A stretch of DNA of 33,415 bases from Nitrobacter sp. 62-13 (GTDB lineage Bacteria; Pseudomonadota; Alphaproteobacteria; Rhizobiales; Xanthobacteraceae): the NCBI RefSeq assembly GCF_001896955.1, contig NZ_MKRN01000209.1:1-33415 (forward strand), read 5' to 3'. Below are positions 1 through 7,834 of the stretch, in pieces. Below the pieces are notes generated by a model. It was not told the DNA's origin and searched no databases. It worked only from the letters and a program-made list of their open reading frames with translations. Position 1 is the first letter of the stretch. Every line of letters begins with the position of its first letter. A program made the translations under genes and the position numbers.

Positions 1-29
1 CCCCTCCCCACCGCGAGCGGGGGGAGGGG
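1..29. repeat. GC-rich inverted repeat, possible terminator after glyQ
   Basis: CCCCTCCCC (1-9) is the exact reverse complement of GGGGAGGGG (21-29). The spacer itself pairs as CCGC/GCGG, so a long, very stable hairpin can form. It lies 46 nt beyond the glyQ stop codon and may end or attenuate that transcript. No clear T-run follows on the minus strand, so it may instead be one copy of the C-rich/G-rich intergenic repeats common in this group. A related but not identical hairpin sits at 31285-31308. Confidence 0.5.
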
Positions 30-75
30 AGCAAGCGCGTCAGCTCCTCACAATTCATCCTCGACGAGAACTGTA

Positions 76-1023
76 TCACCCCGCCCCGCCCGCTTCGGTA
101 TGCAGCCACGCTTCGCCGCAGGCCTTCGCCAGTTCGCGCACGCGCAGGATATAGCTTTGCCGCTCGGTCACCGAGATCACGCCGCGCGCGTCGAGCAGAT
201 TGAAGACGTGGCTCGCCTTGATGCATTGATCGTAGGCCGGCAACGCCATCAGATGCGCCCCGCGCTGGCCGGGCTCTTTCGGATCGTCCCGCCAGCCGGC
301 GTCGAGATATTTTTTACAGGCCTCTTCTGCCATCGCGAATTGCTTGAACAGCATGTCGGCATCGGAGTGCTCGAAATTATGCCGCGAATATTCCTGCTCG
401 GCCTGCAGGAAGACATCGCCGTAGCTCACCTTGTCGGCGCCCTCGCGGCCGTTGAAGTTGAGATCGTAGACGCGGTCGACGCCCTGCACGAACATCGCCA
501 GCCGCTCCAGCCCGTAGGTGAGTTCGCCCGCCACCGGCGCGCATTCGACGCCCGCCACCTGCTGGAAATAGGTGAACTGGCTGACTTCCATGCCGTCGCA
601 CCAGCACTCCCACCCCAAACCCCACGCTCCCAGCGTCGGACTTTCCCAATCGTCCTCGACGAAGCGAATGTCATGCAGCGCGCTGTCGACGCCGATCGCG
701 GCCAGCGATTTCAGATAGAGATCCTGGATGTCCGGCGGCGACGGCTTGAGGATCACCTGGAACTGATAGTAGTGCTGCAGGCGGTTGGGGTTCTCGCCGT
801 AGCGGCCATCCTTGGGACGGCGCGAGGGCTGCACATAGGCCGCGTTCCAGCGTTTCGGCCCCAGCGCGCGAAGCGTGGTCGCGGGATGGAAGGTGCCGGC
901 CCCCACCTCCATGTCATAGGGCTGCAAAATCACGCAGCCATAGTCCGCCCAGTAGCGTTGCAGGGTCAGGATCAAGCCCTGGAACGAGCGTTCCGGGCGC
1001 ATATGCGGAGGCAGGGAATCCAT
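76..1023 (-). CDS. glyQ: Glycyl-tRNA synthetase alpha subunit
   Basis: This is the catalytic alpha subunit of the bacterial alpha2beta2 glycyl-tRNA synthetase, which charges tRNA-Gly in the cytosol. The protein (315 aa from the chosen start) carries the family's conserved stretches, including [14 protein letters not shown] near the N terminus, [36 protein letters not shown] and [12 protein letters not shown]. The length matches the family's roughly 300 residues. The open frame runs upstream to 1086 from a TTG, but the family normally begins a few residues before RPERSFQ, so ATG at 1023 is preferred (ATG at 1002 is the alternative). Neither has a strong Shine-Dalgarno sequence. The beta subunit glyS usually lies just downstream and would be outside the window. 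Confidence 0.96.
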   Translation of the reverse strand: MDSLPPHMRPERSFQGLILTLQRYWADYGCVILQPYDMEVGAGTFHPATTLRALGPKRWNAAYVQPSRRPKDGRYGENPNRLQHYYQFQVILKPSPPDIQDLYLKSLAAIGVDSALHDIRFVEDDWESPTLGAWGLGWECWCDGMEVSQFTYFQQVAGVECAPVAGELTYGLERLAMFVQGVDRVYDLNFNGREGADKVSYGDVFLQAEQEYSRHNFEHSDADMLFKQFAMAEEACKKYLDAGWRDDPKEPGQRGAHLMALPAYDQCIKASHVFNLLDARGVISVTERQSYILRVRELAKACGEAWLHTEAGGAG

Positions 1024-1254
1024 CGGTCTTGTCGGAGATTCGGGTGAATGCGCGGCGACCGTATCGGCCGGGGAAACCCAAATCAAGCGATGGCGGAACA
1101 GCGGTTATCGGAATGGCCCGACAACCCGGCGAATGGCGGCACACTAACAGCCAGCACCGGTCGGACCGCCGGACTGCGTGCCGGAGTCGAAGGGCATCAG
1201 TGCATGCTGTCGATACGAGGTCAGGCGAACGGCAAAGCTGTTCGCGCAGCCGTC

Positions 1255-1443
1255 TTAGTCGGGCCGGTAAGCACCGGTGCGGGAATCGCGCCGCAGGGTC
1301 GGAATATCGCGGCGCGCCGGCTCGGCAAAACGGGCCATCCGCGCCTCCTCGAGCTCCTGATTGATCCGCCTGGCCGTATTGTAGAGCCAGCGGAACGCGA
1401 CTAGTCCACCGAGGGTAGCTGCAAGTGCAATCAGCGGCGGCAT
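1255..1443 (-). CDS. Small single-pass membrane protein, unknown function
   Basis: This 62-residue ORF starts with a hydrophobic segment (about residues 3-20, LIALAATLGGLVAFRWLY) followed by a charged, arginine-rich tail, suggesting a small inner-membrane protein with a cytoplasmic tail. A purine-rich AGGAAGAGG lies upstream of the ATG at 1443. It sits between glyQ and the S49 peptidase on the same strand. I do not recognise a named family. The hydrophobic-then-basic design, the ribosome binding site and the co-directional context argue that it is real. No function is assigned. Confidence 0.6.
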   Translation of the reverse strand: MPPLIALAATLGGLVAFRWLYNTARRINQELEEARMARFAEPARRDIPTLRRDSRTGAYRPD

Positions 1444-1563
1444 CGGTCGATCCTCTTCCTTCGTTGTCGGACCCCCAACTTCGCTACATTCTCGCTCAAC
1501 CCGATCGTTCCTGCAATCGCTGTTTCGAGGCCAAATAGCCTGGAATTCGGGCGCGGCCGGGCT

Positions 1564-2433
1564 CTAAAAGCCGAATTTGGCCCAAATCGCCCGGGTCTCA
1601 AGCGCGGAAATCAGGTTATCCGGCATCCCCGCGATTCCATCGAGCGCGGCCACGGTTCCGGCTCCCGGCTTGCGGCCGAACAGCCCCGTCAGGAAACCGC
1701 TCGACGGTGCGATCAGCGGCGTCACCACCTTGTCGCCGAACCGCGCCCGCAGCGTCGAACGAAGATCGCCGACCGCGTCCGCAAGGCCGAGCGCAACCGC
1801 CCGCTCGCCCGCCCAGTATTCGCCCGTGAACAGGAGATCGTCCGATCCCTTCAGACGCGGCCCGCGGCTTGCCTTGACCAACTCGATGAAGGTGGCATGG
1901 ATCTCGCGCTGGATCGCTTTCAGGCGCGCCACGTCGTCGGGATTTTCGGGCAGGAACGGATCGAGCGTCGCCTTGTGTTCGCCCGACGTATAGAGCCTGC
2001 GCTCGACGCCGATCTTCTTGATCAACTCGGTAAAGCCGAAGCTGCTGCCGACCACGCCGATCGAACCCAGGATCGAGGACGGATCGCAGAAAATCTCGTC
2101 GCCCGCGCAGGCGATCATGTAGCCGCCCGAGGCTGCGACATCCTCGACGAACATCAGCACCGGAAGCTTTTTCTCCTCTGCGAGCTGTCGGATGCGCAGA
2201 TAAATCTGGCGCGACTGCACCGGCGAGCCCCCGGGTGAATTGATCACCAGCGCCACCGCTTTGGCGTTGTTCACCGCGAACGCCCGCTCCAGCGTCTTGG
2301 CGACGCCCCCAAGCGTCATGCCCGGCCTGAGCGGCGTGACGGCGCCGATCACGCCGGACAATCGCACGACCGGTACCACCGTCGTCCCGGGACGCCATCG
2401 CGTGGGAACCAGTTTCATCAGCATTGCTCTCAT
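1564..2433 (-). CDS. S49 family (SppA/SohB-like) signal peptide peptidase
   Basis: This is a Ser/Lys-dyad peptidase of the S49 clan that degrades signal peptides or membrane protein fragments at the inner membrane. Of 289 residues, the core fits a single S49 domain: NSPGGS at 65-70, the nucleophile serine 102 in ASGGYMIA, SILGSIGVVGS around 120-130, and the likely general base Lys154 in SGEHKATLDPF. No obvious N-terminal transmembrane helix is visible, so it resembles the short single-domain forms rather than the duplicated E. coli SppA. The ATG at 2433 has an AAGGAG at 2439-2444 with 5 nt spacing. A hairpin at 2450-2478 lies in its 5' leader. Confidence 0.93.
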   Translation of the reverse strand: MRAMLMKLVPTRWRPGTTVVPVVRLSGVIGAVTPLRPGMTLGGVAKTLERAFAVNNAKAVALVINSPGGSPVQSRQIYLRIRQLAEEKKLPVLMFVEDVAASGGYMIACAGDEIFCDPSSILGSIGVVGSSFGFTELIKKIGVERRLYTSGEHKATLDPFLPENPDDVARLKAIQREIHATFIELVKASRGPRLKGSDDLLFTGEYWAGERAVALGLADAVGDLRSTLRARFGDKVVTPLIAPSSGFLTGLFGRKPGAGTVAALDGIAGMPDNLISALETRAIWAKFGF

Positions 2434-2438
2434 GCCGT

Positions 2439-2444
2439 CTCCTT
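2439..2444 (-). promoter_or_regulatory. Ribosome binding site of S49 peptidase
   Basis: On the minus strand this reads AAGGAG, 5 nt before the ATG at 2433. It fixes that ATG as the start rather than the internal ATGs a few codons later. Confidence 0.7.
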
Positions 2445-2449
2445 GCGCT

Positions 2450-2478
2450 CCGGCGGTCCTGCATCATGCAACCGCCGG
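2450..2478 (-). promoter_or_regulatory. Hairpin in the leader of the S49 peptidase gene
   Basis: CCGGCGGT and ACCGCCGG form a perfect 8-bp stem. The loop contains a smaller TGCAT/ATGCA inverted repeat. On the minus strand the hairpin ends 5 nt before the AAGGAG ribosome binding site. There is no T-run, so it is not an obvious intrinsic terminator for the upstream gene. It could be a leader structure that affects translation or mRNA stability, or an operator. Confidence 0.4.
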
Positions 2479-2602
2479 AAGTTACACAAGGATGTATGCA
2501 GCTGAGATGATTATCGGTAGCCTTCTCAAAGCCTTTTACCTCACATCCGCTTCAAACGGCCGCACAGGAGTGCGAGCGCCGCGCATGGCGGCTCATCTGC
2601 CG

Positions 2603-3361
2603 TCACATCGCAAGAACCTGCGCGCCGGACAGAATCTCGTGGCTCTCTTTGCTCGGCAGGCCGGTCTCGTCGGCCAGCATCAGAGCCGGACAAAGCCGGA
2701 GCGGCGCGCGGCTCCCCTTGACGGCACGAACCAGGATGCGGATCGCAGGCTTGCCGGCATCCGGATGCACCGGCCGGATCGCGACGCCGCCGAAGCCGCG
2801 ACCGAGCGCGGCCAGCACCTCGGCCAGACCGTCGCTGCGCCAGATCAGGCTGAGCACGCCGCCGGATCTCAGCGCGCGTCGCGCCGCATGGACCCACCTG
2901 TCGAGCGCGGCAGGCTCCGCGACATGGGCCGCGCGACGGTTCTCGTCCGGCGACGGCCGGTGCCGCTCCGAATCGTTGAACGGAGGATTCATCAACACCA
3001 CGTCGGCGCTGTCGGGACCGAGACCGGCGTCCGCGAAAGCCGCCGCCCCGGCTGTGATATCGAGGATGCAGACCCGCGCCGCGATCCCGTTGAGAACCGC
3101 GTTGCGGCGCGCCAGATCGGCGAGGATGTCGTCGCGCTCGACCAGCGTCAGATCGATGCCGGCAAGACGCGTCGCCACCGCGAGCCCAGCTGCGCCGACG
3201 CCCGCTCCGAAATCAACGATACGATCGCCGCTTTTGCCCGGCGTCGCGGCGGCCAGCAGCATCGCGTCGTGGCCGGCGCGATGGCCGGACAAAGGCTGGT
3301 ATAGCTGCAGCCGCCCGCCGAGAAATGCGTCCGCGCCCACGGCAGGTCGAGCACCGGTCAT
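2603..3361 (-). CDS. TrmN6-like SAM-dependent methyltransferase (tRNA1(Val) A37 N6-methylase family)
   Basis: A Rossmann-fold N6-adenine methyltransferase of 252 residues. It has the SAM-binding motif VDFGAGVGAAGLA at 49-61, an acidic residue in VERDD at the end of the next strand (74-78), and the catalytic NPPF at 125-128, typical of methylases acting on exocyclic amines. The N-terminal FLGGRLQLYQPLSGHRAGHDA region is characteristic of the TrmN6/YfiC group, whose E. coli member methylates A37 of tRNA1(Val). The start codon overlaps the stop of the upstream DUF2007 gene (ATGA, 3358-3361), so the two are co-transcribed and probably translationally coupled. The substrate is inferred from the family only. 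Confidence 0.88.
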   Translation of the reverse strand: MTGARPAVGADAFLGGRLQLYQPLSGHRAGHDAMLLAAATPGKSGDRIVDFGAGVGAAGLAVATRLAGIDLTLVERDDILADLARRNAVLNGIAARVCILDITAGAAAFADAGLGPDSADVVLMNPPFNDSERHRPSPDENRRAAHVAEPAALDRWVHAARRALRSGGVLSLIWRSDGLAEVLAALGRGFGGVAIRPVHPDAGKPAIRILVRAVKGSRAPLRLCPALMLADETGLPSKESHEILSGAQVLAM

Positions 3362-3594
3362 CGGCCGGAGTCGTCGGGTCGCAATTCGTGGCCCAGCCCG
3401 GCTTCGATAAGAAGCTGGCGTGCCTCGGCATTGTCTTCATCATGCACCAAGATGCGGCGCGGCAGGACGCCGAGCGACCCCTCGATCACGCTCATGTTCT
3501 GGTCCAACACCAAATAATGGAGGTCGGCGCCATCCAGCAGCGCGCCGATCGCCGACACCAGCACGACGTCATTGGTTCGGACCAATTCGCGCAA
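3358..3594 (-). CDS. DUF2007 domain protein (putative signal-transducing protein)
   Basis: This small cytosolic protein of the DUF2007 family, of unknown biochemical role, begins LRELVRTNDVVLVSAIGALL and contains DQNMSVIEGSLGVLPRRILV, both family hallmarks. The frame is open to an ATG at 3642, but a TTG at 3594-3592 is preferred. It has GGGAGA (3603-3608 on the minus strand) 8 nt upstream, and family members start at this point, whereas the ATG lacks a Shine-Dalgarno sequence. This gives 78 residues. It overlaps the TrmN6-like gene by 4 nt, a pairing that suggests a shared, unknown function. Confidence 0.85.
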   Translation of the reverse strand: MRELVRTNDVVLVSAIGALLDGADLHYLVLDQNMSVIEGSLGVLPRRILVHDEDNAEARQLLIEAGLGHELRPDDSGR

Positions 3595-3674
3595 TCTCGC
3601 ATTCTCCCGCGCTTTGCGCAGCTTCACGGCCCTGTGGCCCATGTCAACCGCGACATGTCAACAACTACCTGCGC

Positions 3675-3703
3675 TTGCCGCGCCAATCGGCACTTTCTAT
3701 TGT
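3675..3703 (+). promoter_or_regulatory. Possible sigma70-type promoter for the polyprenyl synthase gene
   Basis: TTGCCG (3675-3680) and TATTGT (3698-3703) are separated by exactly 17 bp in the divergent region between the DUF2007 gene and the prenyl synthase gene. Spacing and sequence resemble a housekeeping promoter, and the start codon at 3751 is about 40 nt beyond the expected transcription start. This is a visual match only. Confidence 0.35.
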
Positions 3704-3750
3704 AGCCGCCGCAAATGGCGCGGATAACGTAAAAGTCGGAGATCCTCAGC

Positions 3751-4761
3751 TTGGCGGTCATTGTCCCATTCGAAAGCCACTCGACCGGCTCCGTCGACCA
3801 GCTCGTCGAACTCGTCGCCGCCGACATGGACCGCGTCAACGCCACCATCCTGTCGCGGACCGGATCGGAAGTCACGATGATCCCGGAGGTCGCGAACCAC
3901 CTGATCTCGTCCGGCGGCAAGCGGCTGCGTCCGATGCTGACGCTGGCGATGGCCCACCTCGCCGGCTATTCCGGCGAGGGTCACGTCAAGCTCGCGGCTT
4001 CGGTGGAATTCATGCACACCGCGACCCTGCTGCACGACGACGTGGTCGACGAGAGCGAACTGCGCCGCGGCAAGCTGTCCGCGCGCATGGTGTGGGGCAA
4101 CGAGGCCAGCGTTCTGGTCGGCGACTTCCTGCTCGGGCAGGCGTTTCGCATGATGGTCGAAGTCGGCTCGCTGCGCGCGCTCGACATCCTGTCGTCGGCT
4201 GCCGCCACGATCGCGGAAGGCGAGGTCATGCAGCTCGCGGCGGCGAAGAACACCGCCACCACCGAGGACGAATACCTCGCGGTCATCCGCGGCAAGACCG
4301 CCGAACTGTTCGCCGCCGCCTGCGAAGTCGGCCCGGTGCTCGGCGAGCGTCCGAAAGCGGAAGAAACGGCGGCGGCCAGCTTCGGCATGAACCTCGGGAT
4401 CGCTTTCCAGCTCGTCGACGACGTGCTCGACTACGGCGGCAAGTCGGCAAAGCTCGGCAAGAACGTCGGCGACGATTTCCGCGAAGGCAAGATCACGCTG
4501 CCGGTGGTGCTGGCGTTCCGCCGCGGCAACGATATCGAACGGGAATTCTGGGTGCGGGCGCTCGAGGAAGGCGAGATCGGCGACAACGACCTCAATCACG
4601 CCATCGGGCTGATGACCAAGCATCGCGCATTGGAGGACACCCTCAACCGCGCCCAGCACTACGGCGCGATGGCGGTCGATGCGCTGGCGCTGTTTCCGCC
4701 GTCGCCGATGAAGAGTGCGCTGGAGCAGGTCGTGGCGTTCTGCCTGGCGCGGTCGCACTGA
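3751..4761 (+). CDS. ispB: Long-chain all-trans polyprenyl diphosphate synthase (octaprenyl/decaprenyl type)
   Basis: It elongates farnesyl diphosphate with isopentenyl diphosphate to make the quinone side chain (probably C40-C50) in the cytosol. The 336 residues carry both aspartate-rich motifs: DDVVD at 96-100 in LLHDDVVDESE, and DDVLD at 223-227 in FQLVDDVLDYGG. GGKRLRPML at 55-63 binds isopentenyl diphosphate. The start is TTG at 3751 with a GGAG about 9 nt upstream. It faces ispE, which acts upstream in the MEP route that supplies its substrate. The chain length made cannot be read from sequence by eye, so the symbol ispB names the family rather than the product. Confidence 0.93.
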   Translation: MAVIVPFESHSTGSVDQLVELVAADMDRVNATILSRTGSEVTMIPEVANHLISSGGKRLRPMLTLAMAHLAGYSGEGHVKLAASVEFMHTATLLHDDVVDESELRRGKLSARMVWGNEASVLVGDFLLGQAFRMMVEVGSLRALDILSSAAATIAEGEVMQLAAAKNTATTEDEYLAVIRGKTAELFAAACEVGPVLGERPKAEETAAASFGMNLGIAFQLVDDVLDYGGKSAKLGKNVGDDFREGKITLPVVLAFRRGNDIEREFWVRALEEGEIGDNDLNHAIGLMTKHRALEDTLNRAQHYGAMAVDALALFPPSPMKSALEQVVAFCLARSH

Positions 4762-4781
4762 AAGTTCGGTGGATTCATCTT

Positions 4782-4888
4782 CGTCATTCCGGGGCGATGC
4801 GGAGCATCGAACGCGGAATCTAGCCAAATTCGATTTTATCATGTCTCCGGATTCCGGGTTCGCGCTCTCGGCACGCCCCGGAACGACG
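4782..4888. repeat. Dispersed intergenic palindrome, family B, copy 1
   Basis: The outer arms CGTCATTCCGGGGC (from 4782) and GCCCCGGAACGACG (ending 4888) are reverse complements with one mismatch. An inner GGATTCCGGGTTCGCG segment also recurs in the other copies (27434-27560 and 31119-31226). It lies in the convergent gap between the prenyl synthase gene and ispE and may terminate both transcripts. Confidence 0.75.
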
Positions 4889-4906
4889 TGGAAGGCTTTG
4901 AGGCGC

Positions 4907-5800
4907 CTAGCTCAGCGTCCCCGCATGAACCCACCATGACGGATGATCGCGCTGGATCGTCTGCGCAGCGCGGCACGCGTCGGCCTCATCACCGAAGATC
5001 GCAAAGCACGTCGCGCCGGAGCCTGACATCCGTGACAGCCGCGCGCCGGTGGCCCGTAATCTCGCGAGCACCTCGCCGATCACCGGCTGAATGCGGATCG
5101 CGGGCGCTTCGAGATCGTTGGAGCCGCCGGACAGCATCGCGAGCCAGTCGTCCATCGGCGCGCCAGCCTTAGGCCATGCGATCGCCTCGATCACGTCGGA
5201 GACGCCGGCGTGCAGTTCGCCCTTTCGAAGGCCAAGCGCGGCGAAGACATCCTTCGTGGCAACGGGAACGCGCGGATTGACCAGCACGGCCGGCATCGTC
5301 GGCAAACCCAAGGGCTGCAAGGCTTCGCCGACGCCCGTCATCACGCAGGCTTCCGAGCGAACGCAAACCGGCACGTCCGCGCCGGTCAGCCGCGCCGTCT
5401 CCATCAATCCCGGATCGCTGAGCGCAATGCCGTTGACGCCCGCGAGCAGCCGCAACGCCGCAGCCGCATCCGCCGAGCCGCCGCCGATGCCGGCCGCGAC
5501 CGGCAAATGCTTGTCCAGCGCGAAAGCGCCCGTCTTCAGATTTGCGACCCGCTCACCGAACAACCGCGCCGCCTTGAGCACGAGATTGTCCGCAACCTCG
5601 CCGCACTCCTGCGCGCGCGGCCCGCTGGCGACAAGCGACAGGTCCGCATCCGGCGTCAGGGTGAGGCGGTCGGCGCAATCGGCGAATGCGACCACGCTTT
5701 CGAGATCGTGAAAACCATCGACGCGCCGCCCCAGGACCCGCAGGGTCAGGTTGACTTTGGCGCGCGCGGCTTCGCTCAGCGCCGGTGCGGTCGATGTCAT
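4907..5800 (-). CDS. ispE: 4-diphosphocytidyl-2-C-methyl-D-erythritol kinase
   Basis: A GHMP-superfamily kinase that phosphorylates CDP-methylerythritol in the MEP isoprenoid pathway. From the chosen ATG it has 297 residues. ARAKVNLTLRVLGRR at 12-26 contains the substrate-site lysine. The glycine-rich ATP loop is PVAAGIGGGSADAAAALR at about 100-117. GADVPVC around 140-146 contains the expected catalytic aspartate. The C-terminal RMSGSGATCFAIF is the third GHMP motif. The frame extends to a TTG at 5842, with another ATG at 5824. None has a clear ribosome binding site, so 5800 was chosen because the family starts about 10 residues before AKVNL. The TPR gene downstream is 33 nt or more away on the same strand. 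Confidence 0.94.
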   Translation of the reverse strand: MTSTAPALSEAARAKVNLTLRVLGRRVDGFHDLESVVAFADCADRLTLTPDADLSLVASGPRAQECGEVADNLVLKAARLFGERVANLKTGAFALDKHLPVAAGIGGGSADAAAALRLLAGVNGIALSDPGLMETARLTGADVPVCVRSEACVMTGVGEALQPLGLPTMPAVLVNPRVPVATKDVFAALGLRKGELHAGVSDVIEAIAWPKAGAPMDDWLAMLSGGSNDLEAPAIRIQPVIGEVLARLRATGARLSRMSGSGATCFAIFGDEADACRAAQTIQRDHPSWWVHAGTLS

Positions 5801-5875
5801 GCTGGTGGCGTCGGTGACGATCATGGCGGATGTCAAATCCAAAATCGCGCGCGAATCAAATGATTTTTCGCCCGC

Positions 5876-7657
5876 TCAGCCGCCCTTGCCGTCCTCCTTC
5901 TTTTTGTCCGCCGACGCCGCGGACGGCGTGTCGTCCGCCGGCAGGCCATCCTTGATCTTGGCTTCGATCTTCGGCAGATCGTCCGGCTCCGGCTTCAGGT
6001 CGCGCGCGTGCGCCCACTGGAATTTCGCCTCCAGCGTCCGGCCGACGCGCCAGTAAGCGTCGCCGAGGTGATCGTTCACCGTCGGGTCCTCGGGCTTGAG
6101 GTTGATCGCGCGCTCGAGCGTCTTGACCGCCTCCTCATAATTGCCGATGCGGTAATAGGCCCAGCCGAGGCTGTCGACGATATAGCCGTCATCCGGCCGC
6201 TGGTCGACGGCGCGCTTGATCATCTTCATGGCTTCGTCGAGATTGGTGCCGCGGTCGATCCAGGAATAGCCGAGATAGTTCAGAACATGCGGCTGCTCCG
6301 GCTGAATTTCGAGCGCCTTCTTCATGTCGACTTCGGCCTTGTCCCAGTTCTTCGACCGCTCCTCGCAGATGCCGCGGAAATAGTAATAGACCCAGTTCGG
6401 CTTGTCCTTCGCCTCGGCAATCACGTCGATGCCCTTGCTGTAGGTCGTCGCGCAATCGGCGAACTTCTTGCGGCCGCGCTCGACATTGCCGAGCGCCATG
6501 ATGGCCTCCAGATCCTTCGGATCCTGCTCAATGACATCCTTGAGAATCTTGATCGCTTCGTCGCTGCGATCGACGGCATCGAGGTTGGTCGCAAGTTGAA
6601 TCTGCGCGTTGCGCTTCAACGGCGAATCCGCTGGCACGCGCTGATAGACGCCGATCGCCATCTCCGGCTTCTTCACCGATTCATAGAGATCGGCGAGCGA
6701 CAACAGCGCCATCGGATGATTGGGCGCGAGATAAAGCGCGAGTTGCAGATAGACCAGCGCCAGATCCTCGCCGCCGCGCCGGGTCAGAGACGCGCCGATG
6801 CCGTAAAGCGCTTCGGCGGCGCCGGTTTGCGGCGAACTGACGAGCTGCGGCAGCTTCTTGCCGGCCTTGGTCTCCTTGATGCCTTCCAGGATCAGCGGAT
6901 GCCGCGGCAGTTTCTTGTCGAACGACTCATACACGGCGAGCGCCGCCGCATCGTCCTTGTTGCGCGACAGCCACCGCGCATAGGCGTCGGCCACGCGGAG
7001 CGCTGAATCATCGAGCTTGTAGGCGCGCTCGAGACGAACGCCGGCTTCCTTTTCCCGGCCGGCAAGATCGAGCAGCATCCCCGAATGCAGATCCTTGAAG
7101 ATCGGGTACCATTCCGGACCGGTCAGCGAGTCGATATTGGCAATGGCCTGCTTGGTGTCGCCGGCACCATAGTCGGCCCAACCCGACAGCAGCGTCGCCA
7201 CCAGATCGGTGATCGGCCCGCGAATCGACTGGTTGATGTTTTTCCGGGCCGCAGTGTACTTCTTCAACTTGAGATTATGAACGCCGATGACGAGCCGGGC
7301 GACGCGATTGGATTTGTCGACGGTGAGAATGCGGTCGGCCAGCTTCACGGCCGCATCGATGTCGCCCTCGGCCAGCGACGAGATGAACGCACGATCAAGA
7401 AGCTCGTTGTTTTTCGGATCGGTGCGCAATGCCGTGCGATAGAACGCCGCAGCGGATTTGGCATCGCGTTCCACGCTGGCATGGCGCGCGGCGAGATAGC
7501 TGCCCGCCTTGGTCATGGTGCGCAAATCTCGCGCACTGGGAAACTGCGCGGTATCGGTCGGATGGTCGGGCGTCTGCGCGGCCAGCGGGTTTGGCAGCGC
7601 GAACGAGGCCGCGGCGGCAATGGTGATCGCCAAGCGATTGAAACGAATGGACAACAT
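5876..7657 (-). CDS. Exported tetratricopeptide-repeat protein
   Basis: A 593-residue protein starting at ATG 7657, with a Sec-type signal: basic MLSIRFNRLAI, a hydrophobic Ala-rich stretch, and probable cleavage after PLAAQ. The mature part is almost entirely helical TPR units. They are clearest in the C-terminal half (GYSWIDRGTNLDEAMKMIKR, GWAYYRIGNYEEAVKTLERA, GDAYWRVGRTLEAKFQWAHA), and the protein ends in a Lys/Asp-rich tail. TPR arrays act as protein-binding scaffolds, here probably in the periplasm or at the membrane. It lies immediately upstream of ispE on the same strand, but a functional link is not evident. The open frame continues 26 codons upstream, without signal-like sequence. 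The partner is unknown. Confidence 0.88.
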   Translation of the reverse strand: MLSIRFNRLAITIAAAASFALPNPLAAQTPDHPTDTAQFPSARDLRTMTKAGSYLAARHASVERDAKSAAAFYRTALRTDPKNNELLDRAFISSLAEGDIDAAVKLADRILTVDKSNRVARLVIGVHNLKLKKYTAARKNINQSIRGPITDLVATLLSGWADYGAGDTKQAIANIDSLTGPEWYPIFKDLHSGMLLDLAGREKEAGVRLERAYKLDDSALRVADAYARWLSRNKDDAAALAVYESFDKKLPRHPLILEGIKETKAGKKLPQLVSSPQTGAAEALYGIGASLTRRGGEDLALVYLQLALYLAPNHPMALLSLADLYESVKKPEMAIGVYQRVPADSPLKRNAQIQLATNLDAVDRSDEAIKILKDVIEQDPKDLEAIMALGNVERGRKKFADCATTYSKGIDVIAEAKDKPNWVYYYFRGICEERSKNWDKAEVDMKKALEIQPEQPHVLNYLGYSWIDRGTNLDEAMKMIKRAVDQRPDDGYIVDSLGWAYYRIGNYEEAVKTLERAINLKPEDPTVNDHLGDAYWRVGRTLEAKFQWAHARDLKPEPDDLPKIEAKIKDGLPADDTPSAASADKKKEDGKGG

Positions 7658-7834
7658 CGGGATTCGCTCAGCTCCAGGTTTCACAGGACACTTGGCGCGG
7701 CTTGGATGCGGGCGCGCCGCCGGCTCATATCGCAACGCCCGTTTCTAACATTCGCATCAGCTTTGCGCGAGTGTCTTTGCGATCGCTGGAATCAAGGATG
7801 GCTTAACGGCGAGCGGGCGTTCACGGAATCGTGG

